From NCBI GenBank assembly GCA_937877595.1, contig CALFIY010000062.1:1-44039 (forward strand): 44,039 nt of DNA, read 5' to 3'. The DNA is from an uncultured Prevotella sp. GTDB lineage: Bacteria; Bacteroidota; Bacteroidia; Bacteroidales; Bacteroidaceae. The notes under the pieces are model-generated. The model did no database searches. It saw only the letters and a list, made by a program, of their open reading frames with translations, and was not told where the DNA came from. Within the stretch, counting starts at the first letter, position 1, and every line of letters starts with the position of its first letter. Of the stretch, positions 1-6,740 are shown piece by piece. The translations under genes and the position numbers were made by a program.

Positions 1-2
1 AT

Positions 3-33
3 TTTGTTCTGCTCTCGACTTTCCGTAACTTTG
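3..33 (+). promoter_or_regulatory. Bacteroidota-type promoter of the MATE gene
   Basis: A TTTG element at 3-6 and a TAACTTTG element at 26-33 are 19 bp apart, matching the Bacteroidota -33/-7 consensus. Transcription would start near position 40. This makes the upstream ATG at 39 nearly leaderless and favours the ATG at 99 as the start of the gene. Confidence 0.65.
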
Positions 34-98
34 CCGGCATGTTTCACAACGAGAGAGGGGAACACGACCTGCTCAGCAATATTCGCGAAGGCAGGGAG

Positions 99-1421
99 AT
101 GACACGCAACGAAAAATTGCGGCTCATCGTAGAACTCAGCATACCATCCATCTTAGCCCAGATTTCAAGCATCATCATGTTTTTTATCGATGCTGCCATG
201 GTGGGCCATCTCGGCGCACAGGCCTCTGCCGCCATCGGACTGGTGGAAACAACGACATGGCTTGTCGGCGGACTCACGTCGGCAGCATCAATGGGTTTCT
301 CCGTACAGGTGGCCCACTTTATCGGAGCCGGTGATTTCAGCGGAGCACGCCGCGTACTGCGCCAGTCGCTGGTAGTATGCACGGCATGGAGCCTGTGCAT
401 CATGCTGCTGGCCGTAGCCATCCACACACGTCTGCCTTTCTGGCTTGGCGGCGGTGCCGACATCGCTCACGACGCCTCTTCCTACTTCCTTATATTTGCT
501 TTTGCTGTACCAATGTTCCAGATGGAAGGCCTTGCCGGCTCCATGCTGAAATGCTCGGGCAATATGAAGGTGCCGTCGGCGCTCAACATTATGATGTGCG
601 TCATGGACGTGCTCTTCAACTACGTATTTATTTTTATCTTCGGCCTTGGCGTACTTGGAGCAGCCATAGGCACCTTTCTGGCCTTTCTCATCACAGCAAT
701 ACTAATGCTGTATTTCCTGTTGCTGCGCAGCGAGGCTCTTAGGCTGAAAGGACACAAAGGCTCGTTCCGACCACAGGCAGACACAGTAAAGACAGCCTTC
801 AAGGTTGGAGCACCGATGGGACTTCAGCATCTGCTGATGGGCTCCGCCCAGATAGTGAGCACGCTCATCGTAGCACCTCTTGGCAATATTGCCATTGCTG
901 CTAACTCATTTGCAATAACTGTAGAGAGTCTGTGCTATATGCCTGGCTACGGTATTGCCGAAGCAGCAACCACACTGGTAGGACAGGGCATCGGTGCAGG
1001 TCGCCGCCTGCTGACACGCTCTTTTGCACACATGTCGGTAGCACTGGGAATGGTTGTAATGACGCTGATGGGCGCACTGATGTGGGCCTTTGCACCCGAA
1101 CTGATGGGCATTATGACTCCCGTGGCCGAGATACGCACTATCGGTGCAGAATGTCTGCGCATTGAGGCCTTTGCCGAGCCCATGTTTGCTGCTGCCATCG
1201 TTGCCGGCGGCGTGTTCATCGGTGCCGGCGACACTCTGCGGCCTGCCATAATGAGCCTGACATCGATGTGGGGAATACGCCTCACGCTTGCCGCATTTCT
1301 TGCCACGCACTACGGACTGCCCGGCGTATGGACGGCCATGGCCATAGAACTTACGTTCCGTGGTTTAATATTCCTCATCAGCCTGATACGTGGCGGATGG
1401 ATGAAGAAAGAACTATTTTAA
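99..1421 (+). CDS. MATE family efflux transporter
   Basis: This is an inner-membrane multidrug and toxic-compound extrusion transporter, a family that exports organic cations or drugs in exchange for Na+ or H+. The 440-residue product has about twelve hydrophobic segments in two similar halves. Typical family features are visible: a start of the LSIPSI type, an AMVGHLG stretch near residue 35, and a VGQGIGAG stretch in the second half that mirrors the first. The frame is open from an ATG at 39, but the promoter at 3-33 would begin the transcript there, and the ATG at 99 follows a purine-rich GCAGGGAG. I therefore prefer 99. The substrate cannot be told from the sequence. The next gene converges on it. 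Confidence 0.9.
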   Translation: MTRNEKLRLIVELSIPSILAQISSIIMFFIDAAMVGHLGAQASAAIGLVETTTWLVGGLTSAASMGFSVQVAHFIGAGDFSGARRVLRQSLVVCTAWSLCIMLLAVAIHTRLPFWLGGGADIAHDASSYFLIFAFAVPMFQMEGLAGSMLKCSGNMKVPSALNIMMCVMDVLFNYVFIFIFGLGVLGAAIGTFLAFLITAILMLYFLLLRSEALRLKGHKGSFRPQADTVKTAFKVGAPMGLQHLLMGSAQIVSTLIVAPLGNIAIAANSFAITVESLCYMPGYGIAEAATTLVGQGIGAGRRLLTRSFAHMSVALGMVVMTLMGALMWAFAPELMGIMTPVAEIRTIGAECLRIEAFAEPMFAAAIVAGGVFIGAGDTLRPAIMSLTSMWGIRLTLAAFLATHYGLPGVWTAMAIELTFRGLIFLISLIRGGWMKKELF

Positions 1422-1448
1422 AAAAGGGTCAGCAAAAGTAGACTACCG

Positions 1449-1700
1449 TTAGCGCTTCTTGCCACCAAAGAGATGGCCGTACGTCTTCAGTAGTTTCCTT
1501 ACCATCATAAAGGCATCAAAGGCTGTGATGCCATTGCTTACAAGCGACGTTACCAACTCCCCTTTTGAGTTGGCCTTTTTGGGAACAAACAACTTATGCC
1601 AAAGGTTGCTGATATCATCACCGCTGCTCTGCAACTGGACACGCAGTTCCTCCTTGCGCTCGCGTATCTCCTCCAAGGTATGGTATCTGTAAGACTGCAT
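1449..1700 (-). CDS. Hypothetical 83-aa protein, third gene of the YtxH/holin cluster
   Basis: I do not recognise a named family. The product is small, basic and mostly helical, with a charged segment (TLEEIRERKEELRVQLQ) near the start and a GGKKR end. The start ATG at 1700 lies 5 bases beyond the stop of the holin-like gene, so the two are almost certainly co-transcribed. The frame extends upstream to 1856, but that part overlaps the holin-like gene out of frame and is a shadow. A structural or stress role with its two membrane-linked neighbours is inferred from position only. Confidence 0.65.
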   Translation of the reverse strand: MQSYRYHTLEEIRERKEELRVQLQSSGDDISNLWHKLFVPKKANSKGELVTSLVSNGITAFDAFMMVRKLLKTYGHLFGGKKR

Positions 1701-1705
1701 AAGTT

Positions 1706-2062
1706 TTATTTGCTTAATAATATTTCGGCAAGGAAGCGCACAAGCGGACGCTCTATCCATGCTTTGCGGAAACATACTACGAGTAGCAGCAGTACCAGGA
1801 AGAACACTGCCACAAGGAAGAAGGCCCATGCCGTTCCCACTACTGCTGCCATCCAATAGATTACGGCAAACGACAGATAGAACAGCACTGCCACACCGAG
1901 AAGCAGGAAGACAAGGGCTACTGTGAGTGCTGTCAGCAGTCTCACCACCTTCTCTATCACATCCAGTTTCAGATATTCTGACTGAACTCCTGCATAACTC
2001 TTCAGCAACTCAATGAGTTGCGCCAGTGTTTCTACGTTTCTGTCGCTCGAAAGCATCGTCAT
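1706..2062 (-). CDS. Phage-holin-III-like small membrane protein
   Basis: The 118-residue product has an amphipathic helical N-terminus (residues 1-40), two strongly hydrophobic segments (about 44-68 and 72-97) and a short basic tail. This is the layout of the chromosomal 'phage holin family' (holin superfamily III), which is common in bacterial genomes next to YtxH proteins and is not evidence of a prophage. Two ATGs lie six bases apart at 2062 and 2056; either could be used. It begins 11 bases after the YtxH-like gene and ends 5 bases before the 83-aa gene. Its function is not established; envelope-stress association is an inference. Confidence 0.75.
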   Translation of the reverse strand: MTMLSSDRNVETLAQLIELLKSYAGVQSEYLKLDVIEKVVRLLTALTVALVFLLLGVAVLFYLSFAVIYWMAAVVGTAWAFFLVAVFFLVLLLLVVCFRKAWIERPLVRFLAEILLSK

Positions 2063-2073
2063 GCCGCGTTGTT

Positions 2074-2289
2074 TTAGTCCACTTCAGGAGCAGCCTCGGC
2101 GATGTCGTCTACCAAGTCGCTCACCTCGCGTCGGCTAAGTTTGATGTTGTGTTTTTTCAAGAAATCGTCGACAGCGTCTGTTATTTTCTCACGTGTGTCA
2201 GAGCCCTTCTCCGGAGCCAGCAGCAAGCCAATCACTGCACCGGCAATGGCGCCACCGAAGAATGCTCCCAAATAGCCTAAACTTTTCAT
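2074..2289 (-). CDS. YtxH domain-containing protein
   Basis: A 71-residue protein starts with a glycine-rich membrane segment (residues 5-26) ending in the characteristic LLLAPEKGSDTRE. This matches the YtxH/general-stress family pattern GLLxAPxxGxxTR. The rest is an acidic helical tail. The family is linked to general stress in Firmicutes; its role here is unknown. It is the first gene of the three-gene operon. A good Shine-Dalgarno AAGGAG (minus strand, 2299-2304) lies nine bases upstream of the ATG, unusual for this genome and supportive of the start. Confidence 0.85.
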   Translation of the reverse strand: MKSLGYLGAFFGGAIAGAVIGLLLAPEKGSDTREKITDAVDDFLKKHNIKLSRREVSDLVDDIAEAAPEVD

Positions 2290-2345
2290 TTCTCTTTTCT
2301 CCTTATTTATTAATTAATATAATGTAACTCAGATGTTCGCTGATG

Positions 2346-2353
2346 CAAAAATA
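2346..2353 (-). promoter_or_regulatory. Putative -7 element of the YtxH operon
   Basis: On the minus strand this reads TATTTTTG, a match to TAnnTTTG, 57 bases upstream of the YtxH start. The -33 region (TACTGG, 2370-2375) is a weak match at an acceptable distance. Confidence 0.45.
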
Positions 2354-2527
2354 TGCATTCTTTTTTATTCCAGTATTAAAAAGCATAAGTTTTTTTGTCC
2401 AAAATCTTCATTTTCCCCTATTTAACAAACTTTGGCACGCTTTTTTTCGCCTGTTTGACCAAGAATATATAACTTCGCACACTGAATATTATTGCAATTA
2501 AGTTTAATCAAATACAAATTTCGAAAG

Positions 2528-3037
2528 ATGAAGAAGTACATGGCATTATGCGTTGCTGTAAGTGCAGCGATGGCATTCACAGGATGTAAGTCGAGCGAGA
2601 GTGCATACAAGCAGGCCTACCTCAAGGCAAAACAGCAGGAAGAGCAGCAACTCCAGCAGCAGCCTCAGCAGGCCGCACAGCAGGAGCAGGAAGAGACCAA
2701 CGTCGTAGTGCCTTTGGAAGAAAAGCCTGTCACAGAGGCCCAGGTTGTTGACAACACCGACAATGTCAAGGTCACTCAGGAGAAAGTATCTCTCGTCAAC
2801 GGCGACGGTCTGAAGGCATTCAGCGTGGTCGTGGGCTCGTTCTCGGTGGAAGCCAACGCCACAGGCTTGCAGCAGCAGTTGAAGAATGCAGGCTACAACG
2901 CACAGGTGGCAAAGAACGAGGAGCGCAACATGTATCGCGTCATTGCCACAACATTCGACACAAAGGCAGAAGCCGCTTCAAGCCGCAACGATCTCCAGAC
3001 GAAATATCCTGATGCATGGTTGCTCTACGCTAAATAA
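2528..3037 (+). CDS. SPOR domain-containing lipoprotein
   Basis: The 169-residue product begins with a lipoprotein signal peptide whose lipobox FTGC puts the acylated cysteine at residue 20. A glutamine-rich, disordered linker follows (about residues 36-55). The C-terminal part (about 95-169) is a SPOR domain: FSVVVGSFSVEANATGLQQQ, then a second strand pair around YRVIATTF. SPOR domains bind denuded peptidoglycan at division sites. The frame is open from 2492, but the ATG at 2528 starts the signal peptide. ruvX starts nine bases downstream, followed by def and the TPR gene, suggesting one operon. Confidence 0.85.
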   Translation: MKKYMALCVAVSAAMAFTGCKSSESAYKQAYLKAKQQEEQQLQQQPQQAAQQEQEETNVVVPLEEKPVTEAQVVDNTDNVKVTQEKVSLVNGDGLKAFSVVVGSFSVEANATGLQQQLKNAGYNAQVAKNEERNMYRVIATTFDTKAEAASSRNDLQTKYPDAWLLYAK

Positions 3038-3046
3038 GGTTCGCCA

Positions 3047-3466
3047 GTGGCTCGTATTCTCGCCATTGACTACGGTAAGAAGCGCACTGGGCTATCAGTG
3101 ACCGACCCGCTACAGATTATTGCTGGGGGGTTGGCCACTGTTGCTACTACAGGGCTCTTTGACTTTCTCAAGGAATATACCGCACGTGAGGAGGTAGAGC
3201 GTATCGTCATTGGCGAGCCAAGACAGCCCAACGGAGAGCCGAGTGAGAATCTGGAGCGCGTCACACAGTTTGTCAACCGCTGGAGAAAGGCGATGCCCGA
3301 CATTCCGATAGAGTTTTACGACGAGCGTTTCACTTCCGTGCTTGCCCATCAGGCTATGCGCGATGCAGGACTGAGGCGCAAGGCACGTCAGGACAAGTCA
3401 CTTGTCGACGAGATAGCAGCAACGATTATTCTCGAAGACTATCTGCGCTCGCGCAACAAATATTAA
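3047..3466 (+). CDS. ruvX: RuvX/YqgF putative pre-16S rRNA nuclease (Holliday junction resolvase-like)
   Basis: This 139-residue protein has the RNase H-like fold signature of the YqgF family: AIDYGKKRTG at residues 6-15 with acidic Asp8, the GEPRQPNGE loop, YDERFTS, and the final DEIAATIILEDYL acidic helix. The family takes part in 16S rRNA 5' maturation and was earlier proposed as a Holliday junction resolvase. The start is GTG at 3047; no ATG fits because the family's N-terminus begins right at MARILAIDYG. It lies nine bases after the SPOR gene and 30 bases before def, and is probably cotranscribed. Confidence 0.92.
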   Translation: MARILAIDYGKKRTGLSVTDPLQIIAGGLATVATTGLFDFLKEYTAREEVERIVIGEPRQPNGEPSENLERVTQFVNRWRKAMPDIPIEFYDERFTSVLAHQAMRDAGLRRKARQDKSLVDEIAATIILEDYLRSRNKY

Positions 3467-3496
3467 TCTAACTTTTCATCATCCCCCCCTTTCCTC

Positions 3497-4057
3497 GTGA
3501 TACTACCCATTTACACATACGGTCAGCCCGTTCTGCGCAAGGTGGCTGAAGACATTCCTGCCGACTATCCCTGTCTGCAGCAACTCATCACTGACATGTG
3601 GGACACACTTGCCGACAGCGAAGGCATCGGTCTGGCTGCCCCACAGATTGGCAAGGCCATTCGTCTGGTGGTTATTGACCTTGACGTGATTAGCGACGAC
3701 CTGCCGGAATACAAGGCTTTCCGCCACGTATATATCAATCCTCATATTGTGGAATACGACGACAGCGAAACAGACACGAAGGAAGAAGGCTGCCTGTCGC
3801 TACCTGCCATTCACGAGCGCGTTACGCGCCCTACGCGCATCCGCGTCCAGTGGATTGACGAGCAGATGCAGCAGCACGACGAATGGGTGGGCGGATACCT
3901 TGCTCGTGTCATGCAGCACGAGTTTGACCATCTCGAAGGCAAGGTTTTTGTCGACCGCATCTCTCCCCTGCGCAAACAACTTATCAAGAGCAAGTTGCGT
4001 TCGCTTCTGCAGGGACGCTTCCGCTGCGGCTACAAGACTAAAGTATATTCTAAATGA
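3497..4057 (+). CDS. def: Peptide deformylase
   Basis: It removes the N-formyl group from nascent proteins. The 186-residue product shows the three metal-site motifs in order: GIGLAAPQ (residues 43-50), EGCLS (97-101, with ligand Cys99) and HEFDH (141-145, with ligands His141 and His145 and catalytic Glu142). Length is normal for the family. The start is GTG at 3497, the second GTG start in a row; the MILPIYTYGQPVLR opening is conserved at family N-termini. The stop overlaps the ATG of the next gene (ATGA), suggesting translational coupling. Confidence 0.95.
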   Translation: MILPIYTYGQPVLRKVAEDIPADYPCLQQLITDMWDTLADSEGIGLAAPQIGKAIRLVVIDLDVISDDLPEYKAFRHVYINPHIVEYDDSETDTKEEGCLSLPAIHERVTRPTRIRVQWIDEQMQQHDEWVGGYLARVMQHEFDHLEGKVFVDRISPLRKQLIKSKLRSLLQGRFRCGYKTKVYSK

Positions 4058-6078
4058 GAAATGAAGGGGTCTCTTCCGTCAGATTGCAGGCAGAGTCTTC
4101 CGCATACTCACGAATAATGTTATGCGTAGCGCTCTTCCTGTTGCGCGCTACGCTGTTCGTCTCTACGTGTTTTGCACAATTCAACACTGACCGCTTAGTC
4201 ACGATAGGGCGCTCTGCCCTGTATTTTGAAGACTACGTACTAAGCATCCAGTATTTCAATCAGGTAATCGCCTCAAAGCCTTGGCTCTACGAGCCGTGGT
4301 ACTATCGCGGTGTGGCCAAGTACTATCTCGACGACTATGCTGGAGCGGAGAGCGACTGCACTGAAGCCATACAGCGCAATCCCTTTGTCGTCGGCATATA
4401 CGAATTGCGCGGACTGTGCCGCATACAGCAGCAAAACTATGCAGGTGCCATTGCCGACTACAATGCTGCTCTGCGCTATGAACCGGAAAACCAGAGCATC
4501 TGGCATAACCGCGTGCTCTGCCATATCCATCAGAAGGAATACGACACCGCCCTGCTGCAGGTAGACACCATGCTTACGCACTGGAGCCGCAATGCCAAAG
4601 TTCATGCCATGCAGTCGGAGGTACTTATGCTGCAAGGCGACACCGCAAAGGCGATCACTGCGCTTGACAAAGCGTTGCAGTTAGATGCTTACGACGGTCA
4701 TCTGTGGAGCCAGCGCGCTGTTATCAGCATGGCGCAGAAAGAATGGAGAGCAAGCGAGGGATATCTTGACAAGGCTATCCACTTGCTGCCCAAACAGGTA
4801 GGCAACTACATCAACCGCGCCGTAGCACGCTTCAATCAGAACAACCTGCGCGGCACGATGTCCGACTACGACATAGCGCTTGACCTTGATCCCAACAATT
4901 TTCTTGCTCACTACAACCGCGGCCTGCTCCGCGCACAGGTCGGCGACGACAATCGCGCCATCACCGACTTCGATTTCGTCCTGCAACTGGAGCCTGATAA
5001 TCTGATGGCTCTCTTTAACCGCGCGCTGCTGCTTGAGCAGACGGGCAATATCAATGGTGCCATTGCCGACTACACTAAAGTGATTGACGAGTTTCCCAAT
5101 TTCTGGTTTGGCCTGCAGCATCGCGCGTCATGCTATAGGCGTCTGGGAATGACGCATCAGGCTGAACTGGACGAGTATCGGGTTCTGAAGGCACAGATAG
5201 ACAAGCGATATGGCAAGCAGCCACGCCTGTCGAAACAGCAGATGCGCCGTCGCAGCGACCTTGACATTGAGAAATACAACCAACTGGCTGTTGCCGACGA
5301 GCAGGAGATAGAGCACGACTATCAGAGCGACTATCGCGGACGTGTGCAGAACCACCGCGTCACTATGGACTATCTGCCGATGTACGCCATAGCCTTTGAG
5401 CGAGAGAGCAACAAGGTGAAAAACTACGTTGCCTTCGATGCAGCCGTCGACACTTTTAATATCGAGCACAGGCATGTCCTTTTGCAGCAACTGCATGTCA
5501 GCAGCACATCGTCAGTTCTTGACGAGCGCACCACACGCCATTATTTCGCACTCATCGATACGCTTTCGCAGTGTCTCGACTCACGCGCTGCAACTGCATC
5601 GGCTCTGCCGCTACTGTTGCAGCGCGCCATAGCCTTCACCGTGACGCAAAACGACGAGAGTGCCATCGACGATCTCTCGGCGTGCATACAGTCTGACAGC
5701 ACCCAGGTTCTTGCTTACTGGCAGCGCGCCGTCTGCCAGACCAGGCTCAACACCTTCCATGCCTCGCAGGGCACGGACATCCGCATGAAGACGGCCAATG
5801 CCCTCAACGACTTTACCGAAGCCATTCGCCTGCACCGCAGCCAGTATCTCTACTACAACCGCGGAAACGTATACATTCAGCGCAACGACATGCCTCACGC
5901 CATTGCAGACTATACGGAAGCCATTGCCATTGACGGCAATCTCGCCGAAGCCTACTACAACCGCGGGCTTGCCCACCTCTCACAAAACGAACAGGCGCAA
6001 GGCATTGCCGACCTCTCCAAAGCAGGAGAACTCGGACTATACTCTGCCTACAGCATCATCAAGCAGTATAGAAAATAG
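4054..6078 (+). CDS. Large TPR-repeat protein, secreted or periplasmic
   Basis: The 674-residue product has a hydrophobic segment near residues 22-42 ending in FAQ, probably an unusually late signal peptide; initiation at the ATG of residue 22 would give a normal one. About ten tetratricopeptide repeats follow (roughly 45-385), recognised by recurrent YNRG/WYRG, GAIADY and LDPNN elements. A less regular middle region (390-520) and a second block of repeats near 560-670 follow. TPR arrays mediate protein-protein contacts; the partner is unknown. The first ATG overlaps the def stop codon by four bases. The 3' end overlaps the convergent PAP2 gene by 20 bases. Confidence 0.85.
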   Translation: MRNEGVSSVRLQAESSAYSRIMLCVALFLLRATLFVSTCFAQFNTDRLVTIGRSALYFEDYVLSIQYFNQVIASKPWLYEPWYYRGVAKYYLDDYAGAESDCTEAIQRNPFVVGIYELRGLCRIQQQNYAGAIADYNAALRYEPENQSIWHNRVLCHIHQKEYDTALLQVDTMLTHWSRNAKVHAMQSEVLMLQGDTAKAITALDKALQLDAYDGHLWSQRAVISMAQKEWRASEGYLDKAIHLLPKQVGNYINRAVARFNQNNLRGTMSDYDIALDLDPNNFLAHYNRGLLRAQVGDDNRAITDFDFVLQLEPDNLMALFNRALLLEQTGNINGAIADYTKVIDEFPNFWFGLQHRASCYRRLGMTHQAELDEYRVLKAQIDKRYGKQPRLSKQQMRRRSDLDIEKYNQLAVADEQEIEHDYQSDYRGRVQNHRVTMDYLPMYAIAFERESNKVKNYVAFDAAVDTFNIEHRHVLLQQLHVSSTSSVLDERTTRHYFALIDTLSQCLDSRAATASALPLLLQRAIAFTVTQNDESAIDDLSACIQSDSTQVLAYWQRAVCQTRLNTFHASQGTDIRMKTANALNDFTEAIRLHRSQYLYYNRGNVYIQRNDMPHAIADYTEAIAIDGNLAEAYYNRGLAHLSQNEQAQGIADLSKAGELGLYSAYSIIKQYRK

Positions 6079-6727
6079 GCATTAACGTAGCACTCAACAT
6101 GGCATAGGCTACGATAAGGCAAAGCACACATATTATAATATCGCACGCGCGCGCGCTAAAGTCCTGCTGCTTTGCCACACGGCGGTACAGTCTGTAGACG
6201 CTCCAGCCGACAAGTGCGCCCCACACCAGTCCCACCATGATGTCGCCAGGATAATGTACGCCAAGATACATGCGCGTCCAGCAGTTTACCAACGACCAGC
6301 CTACCATGAAGCATACAAGCAATCGCCGGCGCATCAGAAGAGAGAAGAATACGGCAAGGCTGAAAGTATTAGATGCATGCGCTGAGAAAAATCCATAGTT
6401 GCCTCCCCTGTATCCATTTACCGTGTCTATCAAACTGCCAATTTCAGGATCATGGGTCGGGCGCCATCGCGCCACCAACGGTTTCACTATCTCGTCGTCT
6501 ATCGTTCCTGCGAGAAGCACGCACAGTCCTGCAGCAGCCACGATGAGAAGCGTCTCACGCACGGAGCGCGTTGTGCTGACAACGACATAGAACAGCGCCA
6601 CATACAATGGTATCCACGTGCGCGCATTGGTGAGTGTCATCGCCACGTTGTCAAGCCATATCGAGTCGCTTCCGTTGAGCAACAGCAGCAACTGCTTGTC
6701 CATCTGAATAAGTGTGTCGAAATCCAT
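6059..6727 (-). CDS. PAP2 superfamily phosphatase, membrane-bound
   Basis: This is an integral membrane phosphatase of the type acting on lipid phosphates such as undecaprenyl or phosphatidylglycerol phosphates. The 222-residue protein has several membrane segments and the three active-site motifs: K82-x6-R89-P90; a variant second motif SAH at 115-117 (usually SGH) with His117; and R152-x5-H158-x3-D162 with nucleophile His158. The Ser-Ala-His variant is tolerated in many members. Only 13 bases separate it from the BatD-BatE gene, so it is likely the last gene of the Bat transcript. Its substrate is not determinable here. Confidence 0.88.
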   Translation of the reverse strand: MDFDTLIQMDKQLLLLLNGSDSIWLDNVAMTLTNARTWIPLYVALFYVVVSTTRSVRETLLIVAAAGLCVLLAGTIDDEIVKPLVARWRPTHDPEIGSLIDTVNGYRGGNYGFFSAHASNTFSLAVFFSLLMRRRLLVCFMVGWSLVNCWTRMYLGVHYPGDIMVGLVWGALVGWSVYRLYRRVAKQQDFSARACDIIICVLCLIVAYAMLSATLMPIFYTA

Positions 6728-6740
6728 TCGCCCGTATGTG

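Noticed and set aside
39..98. Longer N-terminus of the MATE transporter from the ATG at 39
   Set aside because: The predicted transcription start is at about position 40, so this ATG would lack a leader. The extra residues are hydrophilic and not family-like.
1706..2062. Prophage remnant suggested by the holin-like gene
   Set aside because: There is no endolysin, tail, capsid, integrase or att site nearby. This holin family is a common chromosomal partner of YtxH proteins.
2454..2477. Promoter for the SPOR lipoprotein gene (TTTG at 2454, TAACTTCG at 2470)
   Set aside because: The spacing is only 12 bp and the -7 has a mismatch in TTTG. A promoter must exist here, but I cannot place it.
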